Source of the DNA: Microbacterium arborescens
GTDB lineage: Bacteria > Actinomycetota > Actinomycetes > Actinomycetales > Microbacteriaceae
NCBI GenBank assembly: GCA_003339645.1
Contig: QNUV01000099.1
Coordinates: 248,001 to 312,000, forward strand
Direction of reading: 5' to 3'
DNA: 64,000 nt
Numbering within the stretch: the first letter of the stretch is position 1; the number at the start of each line of letters is the position of its first letter. The notes under the pieces are model-generated. The model was not told the DNA's origin. It ran no database searches and saw only the letters and a list, made by a program, of their open reading frames with translations. Both the position numbers and the translations under genes were made by a program. This document shows positions 20,218-29,006 of the stretch, one piece after another.

Positions 20218-22536
20218 CTACGCGCTCCGGCGCGCGGGTCGCAGCGCCGATCGCAGCCGCAGGCTGTTGAGCACGACGAAGACGCTCGAGAACGCCATGG
20301 CGGCCGCGGCGACCATCGGGTTGAGCAGGCCGGCGACGGCGAGCGGGACGGCGGCGACGTTGTACGCGAACGCCCAGAAGAGGTTCCCGCGGATGATGCC
20401 GAGGGTACGACGGCTGAGTTCGATCGCCTCGGCCACCGCCCGGGGGCTGCCTGCGGTGAGCGTGATGTCACTGGCGTGCTTGGCGGCGTCCGTGCCGCCG
20501 CCCATCGCGATGCCGAGGTCGGCGGCGGCGAGGGCGGCCGCGTCGTTGACGCCGTCGCCGACCATGGCGACGCGCTCCCCCGCGGCCTGGCGACGTCGCA
20601 CCTCGTCCAGCTTGCCCTCCGGGCGCACATCGGCGACGACCTCGTCGATGCCGAGCTCGCGGGCGACCGCTGCCGCGGCCCCGACGTTGTCTCCGGTCAC
20701 CAGGACAACCGAGGCTCCCGTGCGGTGCAGCCGCGTCACGGCTTCGCGGGCGTCGTGGCGGACACGGTCGGCGACCGCGATGACCGCTCGGGCGGCGCCG
20801 TCCCAGCCGACGGCGACGACGGACGCTCCGGATGCCGCGGCCGCGCGCGCCGCCGCATCGAGCTCGGCACTCAGCGCGCCCAGGCGCTGGGCGACGAAGG
20901 CGACGCTCCCTGCGGTGACCTCGCGCCCCTCGACGGACCCGCTGACGCCGCCGCCGGGAACCCCGGTGAAGTCCGTCACCGGAGGAACGGCGCCCGCTGC
21001 CGCGACGATCGCGCGGGCGATCGGGTGCTCGGAGGCCGACTCGACGGCGCCGGCCGCGCGCAACGCCTCGTCGCGGTCGATCCCGCCCGCGGTGACGACG
21101 GAGGCCACCGACATCCGCCCCTCGGTGAGGGTGCCGGTCTTGTCCATGAGCACGACATCGATGCGCTCGGCCGCTTCGAGGGCCTCGGGTCCGGTGATGA
21201 GGATCCCGAGCTCGGCACCGCGACCGGTGCCGACGAGAACGGCGATGGGCGTGGCGAGACCGAGCGCGCAGGGGCAGGCGATGATGAGGACGGCGACGGC
21301 AGCCGTGAAGCCCGAGGCCACGGGCGCACCGGCGATGATCCATCCGACCAGGGTCAGCACGGCCACGACGATGACGACGGGGACGAACACCGCGGAGACG
21401 CGGTCGGCGAGTCGCTGCACACGGCTCTTGCCCGACTGGGCCTCGTCCACCAGACGCGCCAGGTGAGCAAGACGGGTCTCGTCGCCGACCGACGTGGCGC
21501 GCACGCGCAGGCGGCCGCCCGAGGCGATCGTCCCGCCGGTCACCTCGGAACCGGGGCCGACGTCGACGGGTACCGACTCGCCCGTGAGCATGCTCTCGTC
21601 GACGGCGGCCGCGCCGTCGACGACGACGCCGTCGGTCGCGATCTTCTCGCCGGGACGCACCACGAACTCGTCGCCCACGCGGAGCGCCTCGATGCCGACG
21701 CGACGACCGCCCGCGAGCTCGACGTCGGTGGCCCCCAGCTCGAGCAGGGAGCGCAGGGCGGCTCCCGCGCGTCGCCGCGAGCGCTGCTCGATGTAACGGC
21801 CGAGCAGGATGAGCACGGTGACGGCCGCGGCGACCTCGAAGTAGACGAGCGACGTCGGATCGTGCACGGGGCCGAAGAGGACGACATCGTGACGGATGCC
21901 GATGCGCCCGGCAGATCCGAACAGCACCGCCCACAGGCTCCAGGCGAAAGCGGCGAAGGTGCCGAGCGTGACGAGGGTGTCCATCGTCAGGGCGCCGTGG
22001 CGCGCGTTGGCGAACGTCGCGCGGTGGAAGGGCCAGCCGGCCCAGAACACCACCGGCGCGGTGAGGACGAGCGACACCCACTGCCATCCGGGGAACTGCC
22101 ATGCCGGCACCATGCCGAGCACCACGACGGGCGCCGCGAGCACGATGCCCCAGATCAGCCGGGTGCGCAGGGTGGTCCGGCCCGGCACGTCCTCGACGTC
22201 GTGCTGGTGACCCGCCCCGTGGTCGTGCGCTGCGCCGTGGTCGTCGTGCTCCTCGGGTGCGTCGTGCGCGCCCGAGGGGTGCGCCTGCGGGCGCCCCCGC
22301 GGCGCGCGGACCCGAGCGCTGTACCCCGCTTCACCGACGGCCTGGACCAGGTCGTCGACCGAGACCGCGGCGGGATGCTCCACGCGCGCGGATTCGGTCG
22401 CGAGGTTCACCGTCGCGTGGACACCGTCCAGGCGCTGCAGCCGCTTCTCGACCCGGGCGACACAGCTCGCGCACGTCATCCCCTCGATGTCGAGGACGGC
22501 GTGGCTGCTCTCCCGCCCGGCGGTGTCCGCGCTCAT
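20218..22536 (-). CDS. copA: Copper-exporting P1B-type ATPase
   Basis: 772 aa. Pumps Cu(I) out of the cytoplasm using ATP. An N-terminal heavy-metal domain with GMTCASC (about residues 19–25) is followed by a His/Asp-rich linker (about 87–116) with many HDH-type repeats that may add metal sites. Then come the transmembrane core with CPCALG (about 422), the phosphorylation motif DKTGTLTEG (about 465), the SEHPIARA histidine-proline motif and GDGVND near 657. The CPC signature and the partner CopZ-like protein point to copper. The ATG shares its A with the stop codon of the upstream chaperone gene (TGATG), so the two are translated together. Confidence 0.93.
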   Translation of the reverse strand: MSADTAGRESSHAVLDIEGMTCASCVARVEKRLQRLDGVHATVNLATESARVEHPAAVSVDDLVQAVGEAGYSARVRAPRGRPQAHPSGAHDAPEEHDDHGAAHDHGAGHQHDVEDVPGRTTLRTRLIWGIVLAAPVVVLGMVPAWQFPGWQWVSLVLTAPVVFWAGWPFHRATFANARHGALTMDTLVTLGTFAAFAWSLWAVLFGSAGRIGIRHDVVLFGPVHDPTSLVYFEVAAAVTVLILLGRYIEQRSRRRAGAALRSLLELGATDVELAGGRRVGIEALRVGDEFVVRPGEKIATDGVVVDGAAAVDESMLTGESVPVDVGPGSEVTGGTIASGGRLRVRATSVGDETRLAHLARLVDEAQSGKSRVQRLADRVSAVFVPVVIVVAVLTLVGWIIAGAPVASGFTAAVAVLIIACPCALGLATPIAVLVGTGRGAELGILITGPEALEAAERIDVVLMDKTGTLTEGRMSVASVVTAGGIDRDEALRAAGAVESASEHPIARAIVAAAGAVPPVTDFTGVPGGGVSGSVEGREVTAGSVAFVAQRLGALSAELDAAARAAAASGASVVAVGWDGAARAVIAVADRVRHDAREAVTRLHRTGASVVLVTGDNVGAAAAVARELGIDEVVADVRPEGKLDEVRRRQAAGERVAMVGDGVNDAAALAAADLGIAMGGGTDAAKHASDITLTAGSPRAVAEAIELSRRTLGIIRGNLFWAFAYNVAAVPLAVAGLLNPMVAAAAMAFSSVFVVLNSLRLRSALRPARRSA

Positions 22537-22748
22537 CAGCGTCGTCCGGTGACGGTGTAACCGGCCTCGGCCACAGCGGCCGAGACGACGTCGTCGTCGG
22601 GCGGCTGCACGGCCGTGACCGCGACGGTGCCGGCGTCGACGTCGACGGCGACGTCGGAGACACCCGGAACGAGCCCGAGCTCGCGGGTCACCGCTGCGGC
22701 GCAGTGCCCGCAGGTCATGCCTTCGACGGTGTAGGTCTGAGTCGTCAT
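22536..22748 (-). CDS. copZ: Copper chaperone, heavy-metal-associated domain
   Basis: 70 aa, a single ferredoxin-like HMA domain with the Cu(I)-binding motif GMTCGHC at about residues 9–15. It would deliver copper to the N-terminal domain of the adjoining ATPase. It is first in a two-gene operon with copA (one-base overlap of stop and start) and lies behind a CsoR-type palindrome. A copper-sensor gene is not in this window. Confidence 0.92.
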   Translation of the reverse strand: MTTQTYTVEGMTCGHCAAAVTRELGLVPGVSDVAVDVDAGTVAVTAVQPPDDDVVSAAVAEAGYTVTGRR

Positions 22749-22781
22749 GATGCTCCTTCTTCGTTCGAGGACGCCAACAGG

Positions 22782-22798
22782 ATACCCCCTAGGGGTAT
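22782..22798 (-). promoter_or_regulatory. CsoR-type copper-responsive operator
   Basis: ATACCCCCTAGGGGTAT is near-perfectly palindromic and matches the TACCC-n-GGGTA form of CsoR operators. It lies 34 bp upstream of copZ and 43 bp upstream of divergent deoC. Confidence 0.78.
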
Positions 22799-22840
22799 TC
22801 CCGTCGATGCCTGGACATCCGAACGGCGTACGCTGAAACC

Positions 22841-23557
22841 ATGTCCACGATCTCCGAGCGCGAGCTCGCCGCGACCCTCGACCACGCCATCCTCAAGCCC
22901 GAGCTGACCCGCGAGCAGGTCGACGCCGAGCTCGACATCGCCGCCGAATGGCGGGTCTTCTCGGTGTGCGTGCGCCCCTCCGACATCGCGCACGCCGTCG
23001 CGCGACTCGACGGCACCGGCGTCGCCGTCGGCACGGTCATCGGCTTCCCGCACGGCACGACGTCCACGGCGGCGAAGGTCGCCGAGGTCCGTCAGGCCGC
23101 CGCCGACGGTGCCTCCGAGTTCGACATGGTCGTCAACATCGCCGCGCTGCGTTCGGGCTTCGACGACGTCGTCGTCGACGACATCCGTGCCGTGGTCGAG
23201 GCAGCCGAGGGCAAGATCGTCAAGGTGATCCTCGAGACCAGCCTGCTCGACGACGAGCAGATCGCCCGCGGCAGCCGCCTGACCGAGGCCGGCGGAGCCG
23301 ACTTCGTCAAGACCTCGACCGGCTTCGCCGGGGGCGGCGCCACCGTGCCCCACGTCCGCCTGATGCGCGAGAACGTCGGCGAGGCCGTTCAGGTCAAGGC
23401 CTCCGGCGGCGTGCGCAGCTTCGCCGACGCGGTCGCCATGCTCGACGCGGGCGCCACGCGCCTCGGCACGAGCGGCAGCGCGACGATCCTCGGCGAGGCG
23501 CGCCGGCTCGAGGCCGGCGGCGAGGCCACCGGCGCCGTCGACGAGTCGTCGTACTGA
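22841..23557 (+). CDS. deoC: Deoxyribose-phosphate aldolase
   Basis: 238 aa. Cleaves 2-deoxyribose 5-phosphate to acetaldehyde and glyceraldehyde 3-phosphate in deoxynucleoside catabolism. The Schiff-base lysine is in VKTSTGF and the second active-site lysine in VKASGGVR; LDHAILKPE and GFPHGTT complete the family pattern. The ATG at 22841 lacks an obvious ribosome site. It is divergent from copZ–copA. No deoA/deoD genes are next to it, but tdk at 5.5 kb serves the same nucleoside economy. Confidence 0.94.
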   Translation: MSTISERELAATLDHAILKPELTREQVDAELDIAAEWRVFSVCVRPSDIAHAVARLDGTGVAVGTVIGFPHGTTSTAAKVAEVRQAAADGASEFDMVVNIAALRSGFDDVVVDDIRAVVEAAEGKIVKVILETSLLDDEQIARGSRLTEAGGADFVKTSTGFAGGGATVPHVRLMRENVGEAVQVKASGGVRSFADAVAMLDAGATRLGTSGSATILGEARRLEAGGEATGAVDESSY

Positions 23558-23561
23558 CCAC

Positions 23562-23597
23562 GCGGGCCGCGGCCCGCTCCGGCGCGCGAGGCGCCGG
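23562..23597. terminator. Double-hairpin terminator between deoC and ribF
   Basis: A perfect palindrome GCGGGCCGCGGCCCGC (23562–23577) is followed by CCGGCGC (23579–23585) and GCGCCGG (23591–23597). Both stems lie between convergent genes. Confidence 0.6.
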
Positions 23598-23599
23598 CC

Positions 23600-24574
23600 T
23601 CAGGCGAGGGCCTCGCGCACCCGGACGACGTCGTCGTCCATCTGCTCGATGAGCGCCGGAATGCCCGCGAAGGCCACCATCCCGCGGATGCGGGCCGTGA
23701 AACGGACCTCGACGCGGTGACCGTAGAGGTCGAGGTCGGTCTCGTCGAGCACATAGGCCTCGACCTGCCGCTGCGGGACGTCGTCGAACGTGGGGTTCGT
23801 GCCCACCGAGATCGCCGCCGGATAACGGATGACGCTTGCCGGCAGCATCCCGTCGGCACCGGGCATCCCGAGGTCGATGAGCCATCCGGCGTACACGCCA
23901 TCGGCCGGGATGAACCCCGCGGCATCGGTCGCGAGGTTCGCGGTCGGGTATCCGAGCTCGCGCCCGCGCTTGAGTCCGTGCACGACCTCGGCCTCGACCG
24001 CGTGAGGGCGGCCGAGCAGGCGGGCGGCCCCCGCGACGTCGCCGGCCGCGAGCAGATCGCGCACCCAGGTCGATGAGACGCGCCGTCCGGCGTCGCGGGC
24101 ACGGACGTCCGTGACGACGTCGACGTCGAACCCGTGCTCGCGCCCGAGTGCGGCGAGTACCGCGGGATCACCCTCGCCGCCGCGACCGAACCGGAAGTCG
24201 TCGCCGACGAGGACCCCGACGGCGCCGAGCGCGCGAACGAGGATGCTCTCGACGAAGTCGCGTGCCGAGAGCGCGGCGAGCTCCGCGTCGAATCGCAGCA
24301 CGAGGACGGCATCCACCCCCGCCGCCGCGAGGAGGCCGATCTTCTGATCGAGCGCGACGAGCGGCTCGGGGCACAGCTCCGGACGCAGCAGGCTCAGCGG
24401 GTTGCGGTCGAAGGTGACCGCGACGACGCGCGCGCCGCGCGCGGCGGCATCGACCCGGGCCCGGTCGATGACCGCCCGGTGCCCCGAGTGCACGCCGTCG
24501 AACTTGCCGATGGCCACGACGCTCGGGCCGAAGTCTGCGGGAACCTCGGCGGGGTCTCGATAGACGGTCACCAT
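23600..24574 (-). CDS. ribF: Bifunctional riboflavin kinase/FAD synthetase
   Basis: 324 aa. Converts riboflavin to FMN and FMN to FAD. The N-terminal nucleotidyltransferase has GKFDGVHSGHRAVI at about residues 22–35, and the C-terminal flavokinase has RELGYPTANL. The ATG at 24574 has GGAGGG six bases upstream and overlaps the end of the preceding membrane-protein gene by 7 bp. It follows truB on the same strand, the conserved truB–ribF tail of the nusA–infB cluster, but two small membrane-protein genes are inserted between them here. Confidence 0.94.
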   Translation of the reverse strand: MVTVYRDPAEVPADFGPSVVAIGKFDGVHSGHRAVIDRARVDAAARGARVVAVTFDRNPLSLLRPELCPEPLVALDQKIGLLAAAGVDAVLVLRFDAELAALSARDFVESILVRALGAVGVLVGDDFRFGRGGEGDPAVLAALGREHGFDVDVVTDVRARDAGRRVSSTWVRDLLAAGDVAGAARLLGRPHAVEAEVVHGLKRGRELGYPTANLATDAAGFIPADGVYAGWLIDLGMPGADGMLPASVIRYPAAISVGTNPTFDDVPQRQVEAYVLDETDLDLYGHRVEVRFTARIRGMVAFAGIPALIEQMDDDVVRVREALA

Positions 24575-25020
24575 GACGATCCCTCCAGGACGGCCGGACG
24601 CTCGCGGCTGTCCTCAGCGCCGTTGCGGTGCGACACGAGCCACCAGATGCCCACGAACGGCAGGGCGAGCGGAACCCAGAAGTAGCCGAAGCCGTAGCCC
24701 GACCAGACGGTCGCGTCGTGCGAGAACAGGTCGGGAAGCACGAGGCTGAGCGTGCCGACGACGAGGACACCCACCAGCTCGAAGCAGATCGCGACCCACG
24801 CGATCGCGTACCAGGTGCGCGACCCGGACTTCACCAGTGCGACGGTGGCGAGCACGTACACGAGGGCCGCGGCCGCCGACAGCGAGTACGCCAGCGGTGC
24901 GTTCGAGAAGTCCTCCACGATCTGGACGAACGAGCGTCCCGTCGCGGCGAGTGCCATGACGGCGTACACGACCACCAGAACGCGGCCGATGCCGGTCATT
25001 CGAGGGCGGGGATGATCCAT
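24568..25020 (-). CDS. Small membrane protein (4 TM), unknown function
   Basis: 150 aa. Four hydrophobic segments (about residues 8–25, 42–58, 64–90, 104–125) with a polar C-terminal tail; 'GYGFGYFWVPLALPFVGIWW' is a distinctive aromatic stretch. The ATG at 25020 is favoured over a GTG at 25044 because GGTGAGG lies just upstream. Related proteins are found next to ribF in Microbacteriaceae from general recollection of gene order, not from a search. Overlaps ribF, so it is probably co-expressed. Confidence 0.75.
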   Translation of the reverse strand: MDHPRPRMTGIGRVLVVVYAVMALAATGRSFVQIVEDFSNAPLAYSLSAAAALVYVLATVALVKSGSRTWYAIAWVAICFELVGVLVVGTLSLVLPDLFSHDATVWSGYGFGYFWVPLALPFVGIWWLVSHRNGAEDSRERPAVLEGSSW

Positions 25021-25054
25021 GACCTCACCAATGATAGGTGGCACGCGGGCGGCT

Positions 25055-25423
25055 TCAGACGACCTGAACCGTCCAGATCACCTGCATCCGCCAGACCATG
25101 ATCGCGACCGACAGTGCGGCCACCCCGAGGATGACGGTGCTCCAGCGACTGCGTTCGACGAGCGCCCAGAACACGGCAGCGGGCGGCAGCAGCACGGCGG
25201 AGACGAGATACACCCAGAACTCCAGGAGACTTCCCGACGGGGCGTTCCCCGCGAGCGGCGCGATGATCGCGACGACGACCTGCGCGATCAGGAGCACCTC
25301 GACGAGAGCGAGCGACCCGACCGAGAGATCGCTCGGGCGGCGGTTGGCGAGGCCGAGGACGGTGCAGAGCAGGCCCGCGGCGACCGCCACCGCCACCTGC
25401 ACGATGGTGAAGACCGTGATCAT
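25055..25423 (-). CDS. Small membrane protein (4 TM), unknown function
   Basis: 122 aa. Four hydrophobic helices spanning nearly the whole chain, with short charged loops (NRRPSD; ERSRWS). No motif assigns a function. Its ATG overlaps the truB stop by four bases (ATGA), so it is translationally coupled to truB. Confidence 0.78.
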   Translation of the reverse strand: MITVFTIVQVAVAVAAGLLCTVLGLANRRPSDLSVGSLALVEVLLIAQVVVAIIAPLAGNAPSGSLLEFWVYLVSAVLLPPAAVFWALVERSRWSTVILGVAALSVAIMVWRMQVIWTVQVV

Positions 25424-26355
25424 GCGTCCTCCGCCATGTTCATGAGGCTCTTGACGTCGGCACCGCGACGCTCGACGATGCCGACGAGTCGTCCGTCGGG
25501 ATCGATGGCCGCCGGATGCGGCGCCGACAGGCGCGCCGCCGCTCCGAGGAGTCGCTTGCCGTGGCGCAGGTCGCGCGCCTCCTCGGCGCTCACGTCGAAG
25601 GCGCCGAGCACCGCGGCCGCGACATCCGCGTCGCGCAGCAGCTGCGTGTCGGGGGCGATCTCGGTCGCGGCATCCGAGACCGCGAACGGTCCGATGCGGG
25701 TGCGGCGCAGGGCCGTGAGGTGTCCCCCGACGCCGAGGTCGGCACCGAGATCGCGAGCCAGCGCCCGGATGTACGTGCCGCTCGTGCAGTCGACGACGAC
25801 ATCGACGTCGACGGCGCGGGATGGTCCCCCCTCGGCGGCGCCGGGGTCGGCCTCGAGCGCGACCTCGCGCACGTCGCGCACGTCGAAGCGCGAGACGGTG
25901 ACGCGACGTGGCTTCAGCTCGACTTCTTCGCCCGCGCGCGCGAGGTCGTACGCCCGCTTGCCGCCGACCTTGATCGCCGACACCCGGCTGGGCACCTGGT
26001 CGATCTCGCCGGTGAGCGCCGCGATGCCGCGATCGATGCCGCCGCGGTCGACCGCGGCGAGTGCCTCGTTCGTCGCATGGTCCGTCACGGTGCCGTCTGC
26101 GTCGTCGGAATCGGTCGAGACGCCGAGGCGAATGGTCGCCTCGTAGGTCTTGTCGAGCCCCACGATGTAGGTCAGCAGGCGAGTCGCCGGCCCCACACCG
26201 AGGACGAGCAACCCCGTCGCCATCGGGTCCAGCGTTCCGGCGTGACCGATCTTGCGGGTGCCGAGGGCTCGGCGGGCACGGGCGACGACGTCATGACTGG
26301 TCATCCCGCCCGCCTTGTCGACGAGCAGGATGCCGCGGGGCGCGGTTTCGGGCAT
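25420..26355 (-). CDS. truB: tRNA pseudouridine(55) synthase
   Basis: 311 aa. Makes pseudouridine 55 in the T-loop of all tRNAs. The catalytic aspartate is in GHAGTLDPMATG (about residues 37–48), with KIGH upstream and 'YEATIRLGVSTDSDD' and 'SGTYIRALARDLG' downstream. The ATG at 26355 has GGGAGG. It begins the truB–membrane–membrane–ribF operon. In most related genomes truB closely follows rbfA; here rbfA lies 21 kb away, beyond the carbohydrate block. Confidence 0.94.
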   Translation of the reverse strand: MPETAPRGILLVDKAGGMTSHDVVARARRALGTRKIGHAGTLDPMATGLLVLGVGPATRLLTYIVGLDKTYEATIRLGVSTDSDDADGTVTDHATNEALAAVDRGGIDRGIAALTGEIDQVPSRVSAIKVGGKRAYDLARAGEEVELKPRRVTVSRFDVRDVREVALEADPGAAEGGPSRAVDVDVVVDCTSGTYIRALARDLGADLGVGGHLTALRRTRIGPFAVSDAATEIAPDTQLLRDADVAAAVLGAFDVSAEEARDLRHGKRLLGAAARLSAPHPAAIDPDGRLVGIVERRGADVKSLMNMAEDA

Positions 26356-26397
26356 GCCTCCCAGCCTACGGCGGCACCCCGCCGGCCCCGGACGCGG

Positions 26398-27915
26398 TCA
26401 GTCCATCGCCAGCTCCACGGTCGCGAAGGAATGCGGCGGCATCGTCACGACGAGCTCACCGCCCTCGAAGGCGGTCGTGAGGGGCCGCGGCTCGACACGG
26501 TCGGGCACGTCGGCGTCGTTGTACGTCGTCGCGCTGTCCGCCCCCAGCACACGGGCACGCGTGACGCGCGCGCCGCGGCCGCGGAGGTCGATGCGCACCT
26601 CGCACTCGTCGTCCGTCGAGAGGTGGGTGAGCGAGATGAGCGCCGCCCCCTCCTTCGTCGAGGCCGACATCGACACCAGCGGCAGCTCTCCCCCGCGCGC
26701 CGTCGTCGCGGGCGCGTCGAGCACGTGGGCGGCGAGCGCACGGGCGTCCTGGTGCCCCTTGTTCATCTCGAACACGTGATATGTCGGGGTGAGGACGAGC
26801 TTGTCACCGTCGGTGAGGATCATCGCCTGCAAGACATTCACCGTCTGGGCGATGTTGGCCATCGAGATGCGCCGCGCGTAGCGGTGGAAGATATCGAAAT
26901 GGATGCCGGCGACGAGGGCGTCGCGAATCGTGTTCTGCTGGAACAGGAACCCCGGGTTGGTCCCCTTCTCGGCGTTCCACCACGTGCCCCACTCGTCGCA
27001 GACGAGGCTCACCCGGTTCTCGGGGTCGTACGAGTCCATGACCGCGACGTGTCCGCGGACGACGCGCTCGAAGTCGCGAGCGTACGCCATCGTGTCGTAG
27101 AACTGCTCGTCGGTGAACGTCGTCGCGTCCTCGCGATTGATGCCCGATCCGGTGTGCGTGTAGTAGTGGAACGAGATCGCCTGGTACGGATGCTTGTCGT
27201 ACAGGTTCGCGGCGTGCGACTCGACGAGGGTCTTCACGAGCACCCGCGTCCACTCGAAGTCATCCTCGTTGGCGCCGGCAGCGATGAGCGTCAGCCGGTT
27301 CTCGCCGTGATCATGGCAATAGGTCGCGTACCGCCGTGCTTCTTCCGCGTAGAACTCGGGAGACAGGTTGCCGCCGCACCCCCAGGGCTCGTTGCCGATG
27401 CCCCAGAACGGCACACGCCACGGCTCGTCGCGACCGTTCTCACGGCGCAGCCGCGCCATCGGGCTGTCGTCGTCACGCGTGAGGTATTCGACCCACTCCG
27501 ACATCTCCTGCACCGTGCCGCTGCCGACGTTGCCGTTGACGTACGCCTCGGTGCCGAGCAGGTCGCACAGATCCATGAACTCGTGGGTTCCGAAGTGATT
27601 GCTCTCGATGACGTCGCCCCAGTTCGTGTTCGCGATCTTCGGACGCTGCTCGCGCGGACCGATCCCGTCGCGCCAGTGATACGTGTCGGCGAAGCATCCG
27701 CCGGGCCAGCGCAGGTTCGGGATGTCGAGCGCGCGGAGGGCATCGACGATGTCGGTGCGGATGCCGCGGATATTGGGGATCGACGAATTCTCGCCGACCC
27801 AGAAGCCGTCGTAGATGCAGCGCCCGAGGTGCTCGGCGAAGTGCCCGTAGATGTGTCGGCTGATGCGATCGCCGACGACGTCGAGGTCGATGACCGCACG
27901 TGCGGACGAGGTCAT
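26398..27915 (-). CDS. Alpha-L-arabinofuranosidase, GH51
   Basis: 505 aa. Removes terminal alpha-L-arabinofuranosyl residues. The acid/base glutamate is in GIGNEPWGCGG (about residue 175) and the nucleophile in CDEWGTWW (about 308). 'GHFAEHLGRCIYDG' and 'RWPGGCFADTYHW' are typical of intracellular GH51 enzymes. No signal peptide, so it acts in the cytoplasm on imported oligosaccharides. The ATG at 27915 overlaps the stop of the upstream oxidoreductase gene (ATGA). It is last in an operon Gfo–ThuA–Gfo–GH51. Confidence 0.92.
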   Translation of the reverse strand: MTSSARAVIDLDVVGDRISRHIYGHFAEHLGRCIYDGFWVGENSSIPNIRGIRTDIVDALRALDIPNLRWPGGCFADTYHWRDGIGPREQRPKIANTNWGDVIESNHFGTHEFMDLCDLLGTEAYVNGNVGSGTVQEMSEWVEYLTRDDDSPMARLRRENGRDEPWRVPFWGIGNEPWGCGGNLSPEFYAEEARRYATYCHDHGENRLTLIAAGANEDDFEWTRVLVKTLVESHAANLYDKHPYQAISFHYYTHTGSGINREDATTFTDEQFYDTMAYARDFERVVRGHVAVMDSYDPENRVSLVCDEWGTWWNAEKGTNPGFLFQQNTIRDALVAGIHFDIFHRYARRISMANIAQTVNVLQAMILTDGDKLVLTPTYHVFEMNKGHQDARALAAHVLDAPATTARGGELPLVSMSASTKEGAALISLTHLSTDDECEVRIDLRGRGARVTRARVLGADSATTYNDADVPDRVEPRPLTTAFEGGELVVTMPPHSFATVELAMD

Positions 27916-29006
27916 GTGGTTCTCCAGTGCTCGTGCTCGGTGAGCGGGACCAGCGGAGGACGCTCCGCGGTCGTGGTCAGGGTGATGCGGCGGCCCTCTC
28001 GCGCCGACCGGGTGAGAGCGCTCATGATCTCCAGGACGTGCAGGGCGACCTCGCCGCTCGCACGCCCCGCGCCGGCGCCGCCGCGCACGACGTCGAGAAC
28101 CCCAATGCCGCGGCCCGCGCCTCGGTAGCCGGCGCGCGGTGCGATCGCGGTCCACTCCGCTGCCCGCGGCCGGCGCATGGTCACCTCGCCGTCGAAGAAG
28201 TTGGGGTCGGGCAGGGTCAGCGAAGCGCTCTCGCCGTGCACCTCGATCGGTGCGGCATGGGTCGCGGCGGCGTCGAAGCTGAAAGTCACCGTCGACAGGG
28301 CACCGCCGGCGTGCTCGAGCACGCCGGTGACATGCGTGTCGATCTCGACGGGGATGCGCTCCCCCGCGCGCGGACCGGAACCGATCGTGCGCTCGTCGCG
28401 GGACCGCGATGACGCGCCCGATACGCGCACGACGGGCCCCAGCAGATGGAACAGGGCCGTGAGGTAGTAGGGCCCCATGTCGTAGAGCGGTCCGCCGCCT
28501 TCGCGATAGTAGAAGTCGGGATGCGGGTGCCAGGCCTCGTGTCCCGACGACAGCCACGTCGCGACCGCCGCGATCGGCCGGCCGATCTCACCGGCGTCGA
28601 CGACCGCGCGCGCGGTCTGCACCCCCGACCCCAGCACGGTGTCGGGAGCCCCGCCGACCCAGGCACCGTTCGCGCCGGCCATGACCCCGAGCGCCTCGTC
28701 GAAGGTCGCGGCCAGCGGCTTCTCGCCGTAGACGTTCTTGCCCGCGGCGAGTGCTGCGCGCGCGACCTCGCCGTGGGCGGCGGGGATCGTCAGGTTCACC
28801 ACGGTCTGCACCGCCGGGTCGGCGACGAGCTCGGCGACCGACAGCGCCCGCGCCCCCGGGAACCGCTCGGCGACCGACCGGGCGCGGTCGGCGTCGAGGT
28901 CGGCCGTCGCCGCGATACGGACGGCGGGGTGTTCGCCCAGCGTCTCCAGATACTGGCCCGAGATGACCCCGAGGCCGACTACACCGATGCCGTGCGGCTC
29001 GCCCAC
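27912..29006 (-). CDS. Gfo/Idh/MocA-family oxidoreductase
   Basis: 364 aa. The N-terminal NAD(P)-binding fold has VVGLGVISGQYL, and the family signature EKPLA is in 'VYGEKPLAATFDEAL', where the lysine is the usual catalytic residue. A downstream 'YDMGPYYLTAL' segment resembles the GxHxxD region, with tyrosine in place of histidine. Sugars or inositols are the usual substrates. A GTG at 29006 with AGGGGG upstream is the chosen start; it overlaps the ThuA gene by 28 bp. It forms a tight unit with ThuA upstream and GH51 downstream (ATGA overlap). Exact substrate unknown; oxidation of a glycoside to a 3-keto form is one possibility. Confidence 0.85.
   Translation of the reverse strand: MGEPHGIGVVGLGVISGQYLETLGEHPAVRIAATADLDADRARSVAERFPGARALSVAELVADPAVQTVVNLTIPAAHGEVARAALAAGKNVYGEKPLAATFDEALGVMAGANGAWVGGAPDTVLGSGVQTARAVVDAGEIGRPIAAVATWLSSGHEAWHPHPDFYYREGGGPLYDMGPYYLTALFHLLGPVVRVSGASSRSRDERTIGSGPRAGERIPVEIDTHVTGVLEHAGGALSTVTFSFDAAATHAAPIEVHGESASLTLPDPNFFDGEVTMRRPRAAEWTAIAPRAGYRGAGRGIGVLDVVRGGAGAGRASGEVALHVLEIMSALTRSAREGRRITLTTTAERPPLVPLTEHEHWRTT

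Noticed and set aside
20476-22560. Plus-strand frame of 694 codons opposite copA
   Set aside because: Antisense shadow with no start context or family match; the copA frame has all P-type ATPase motifs.
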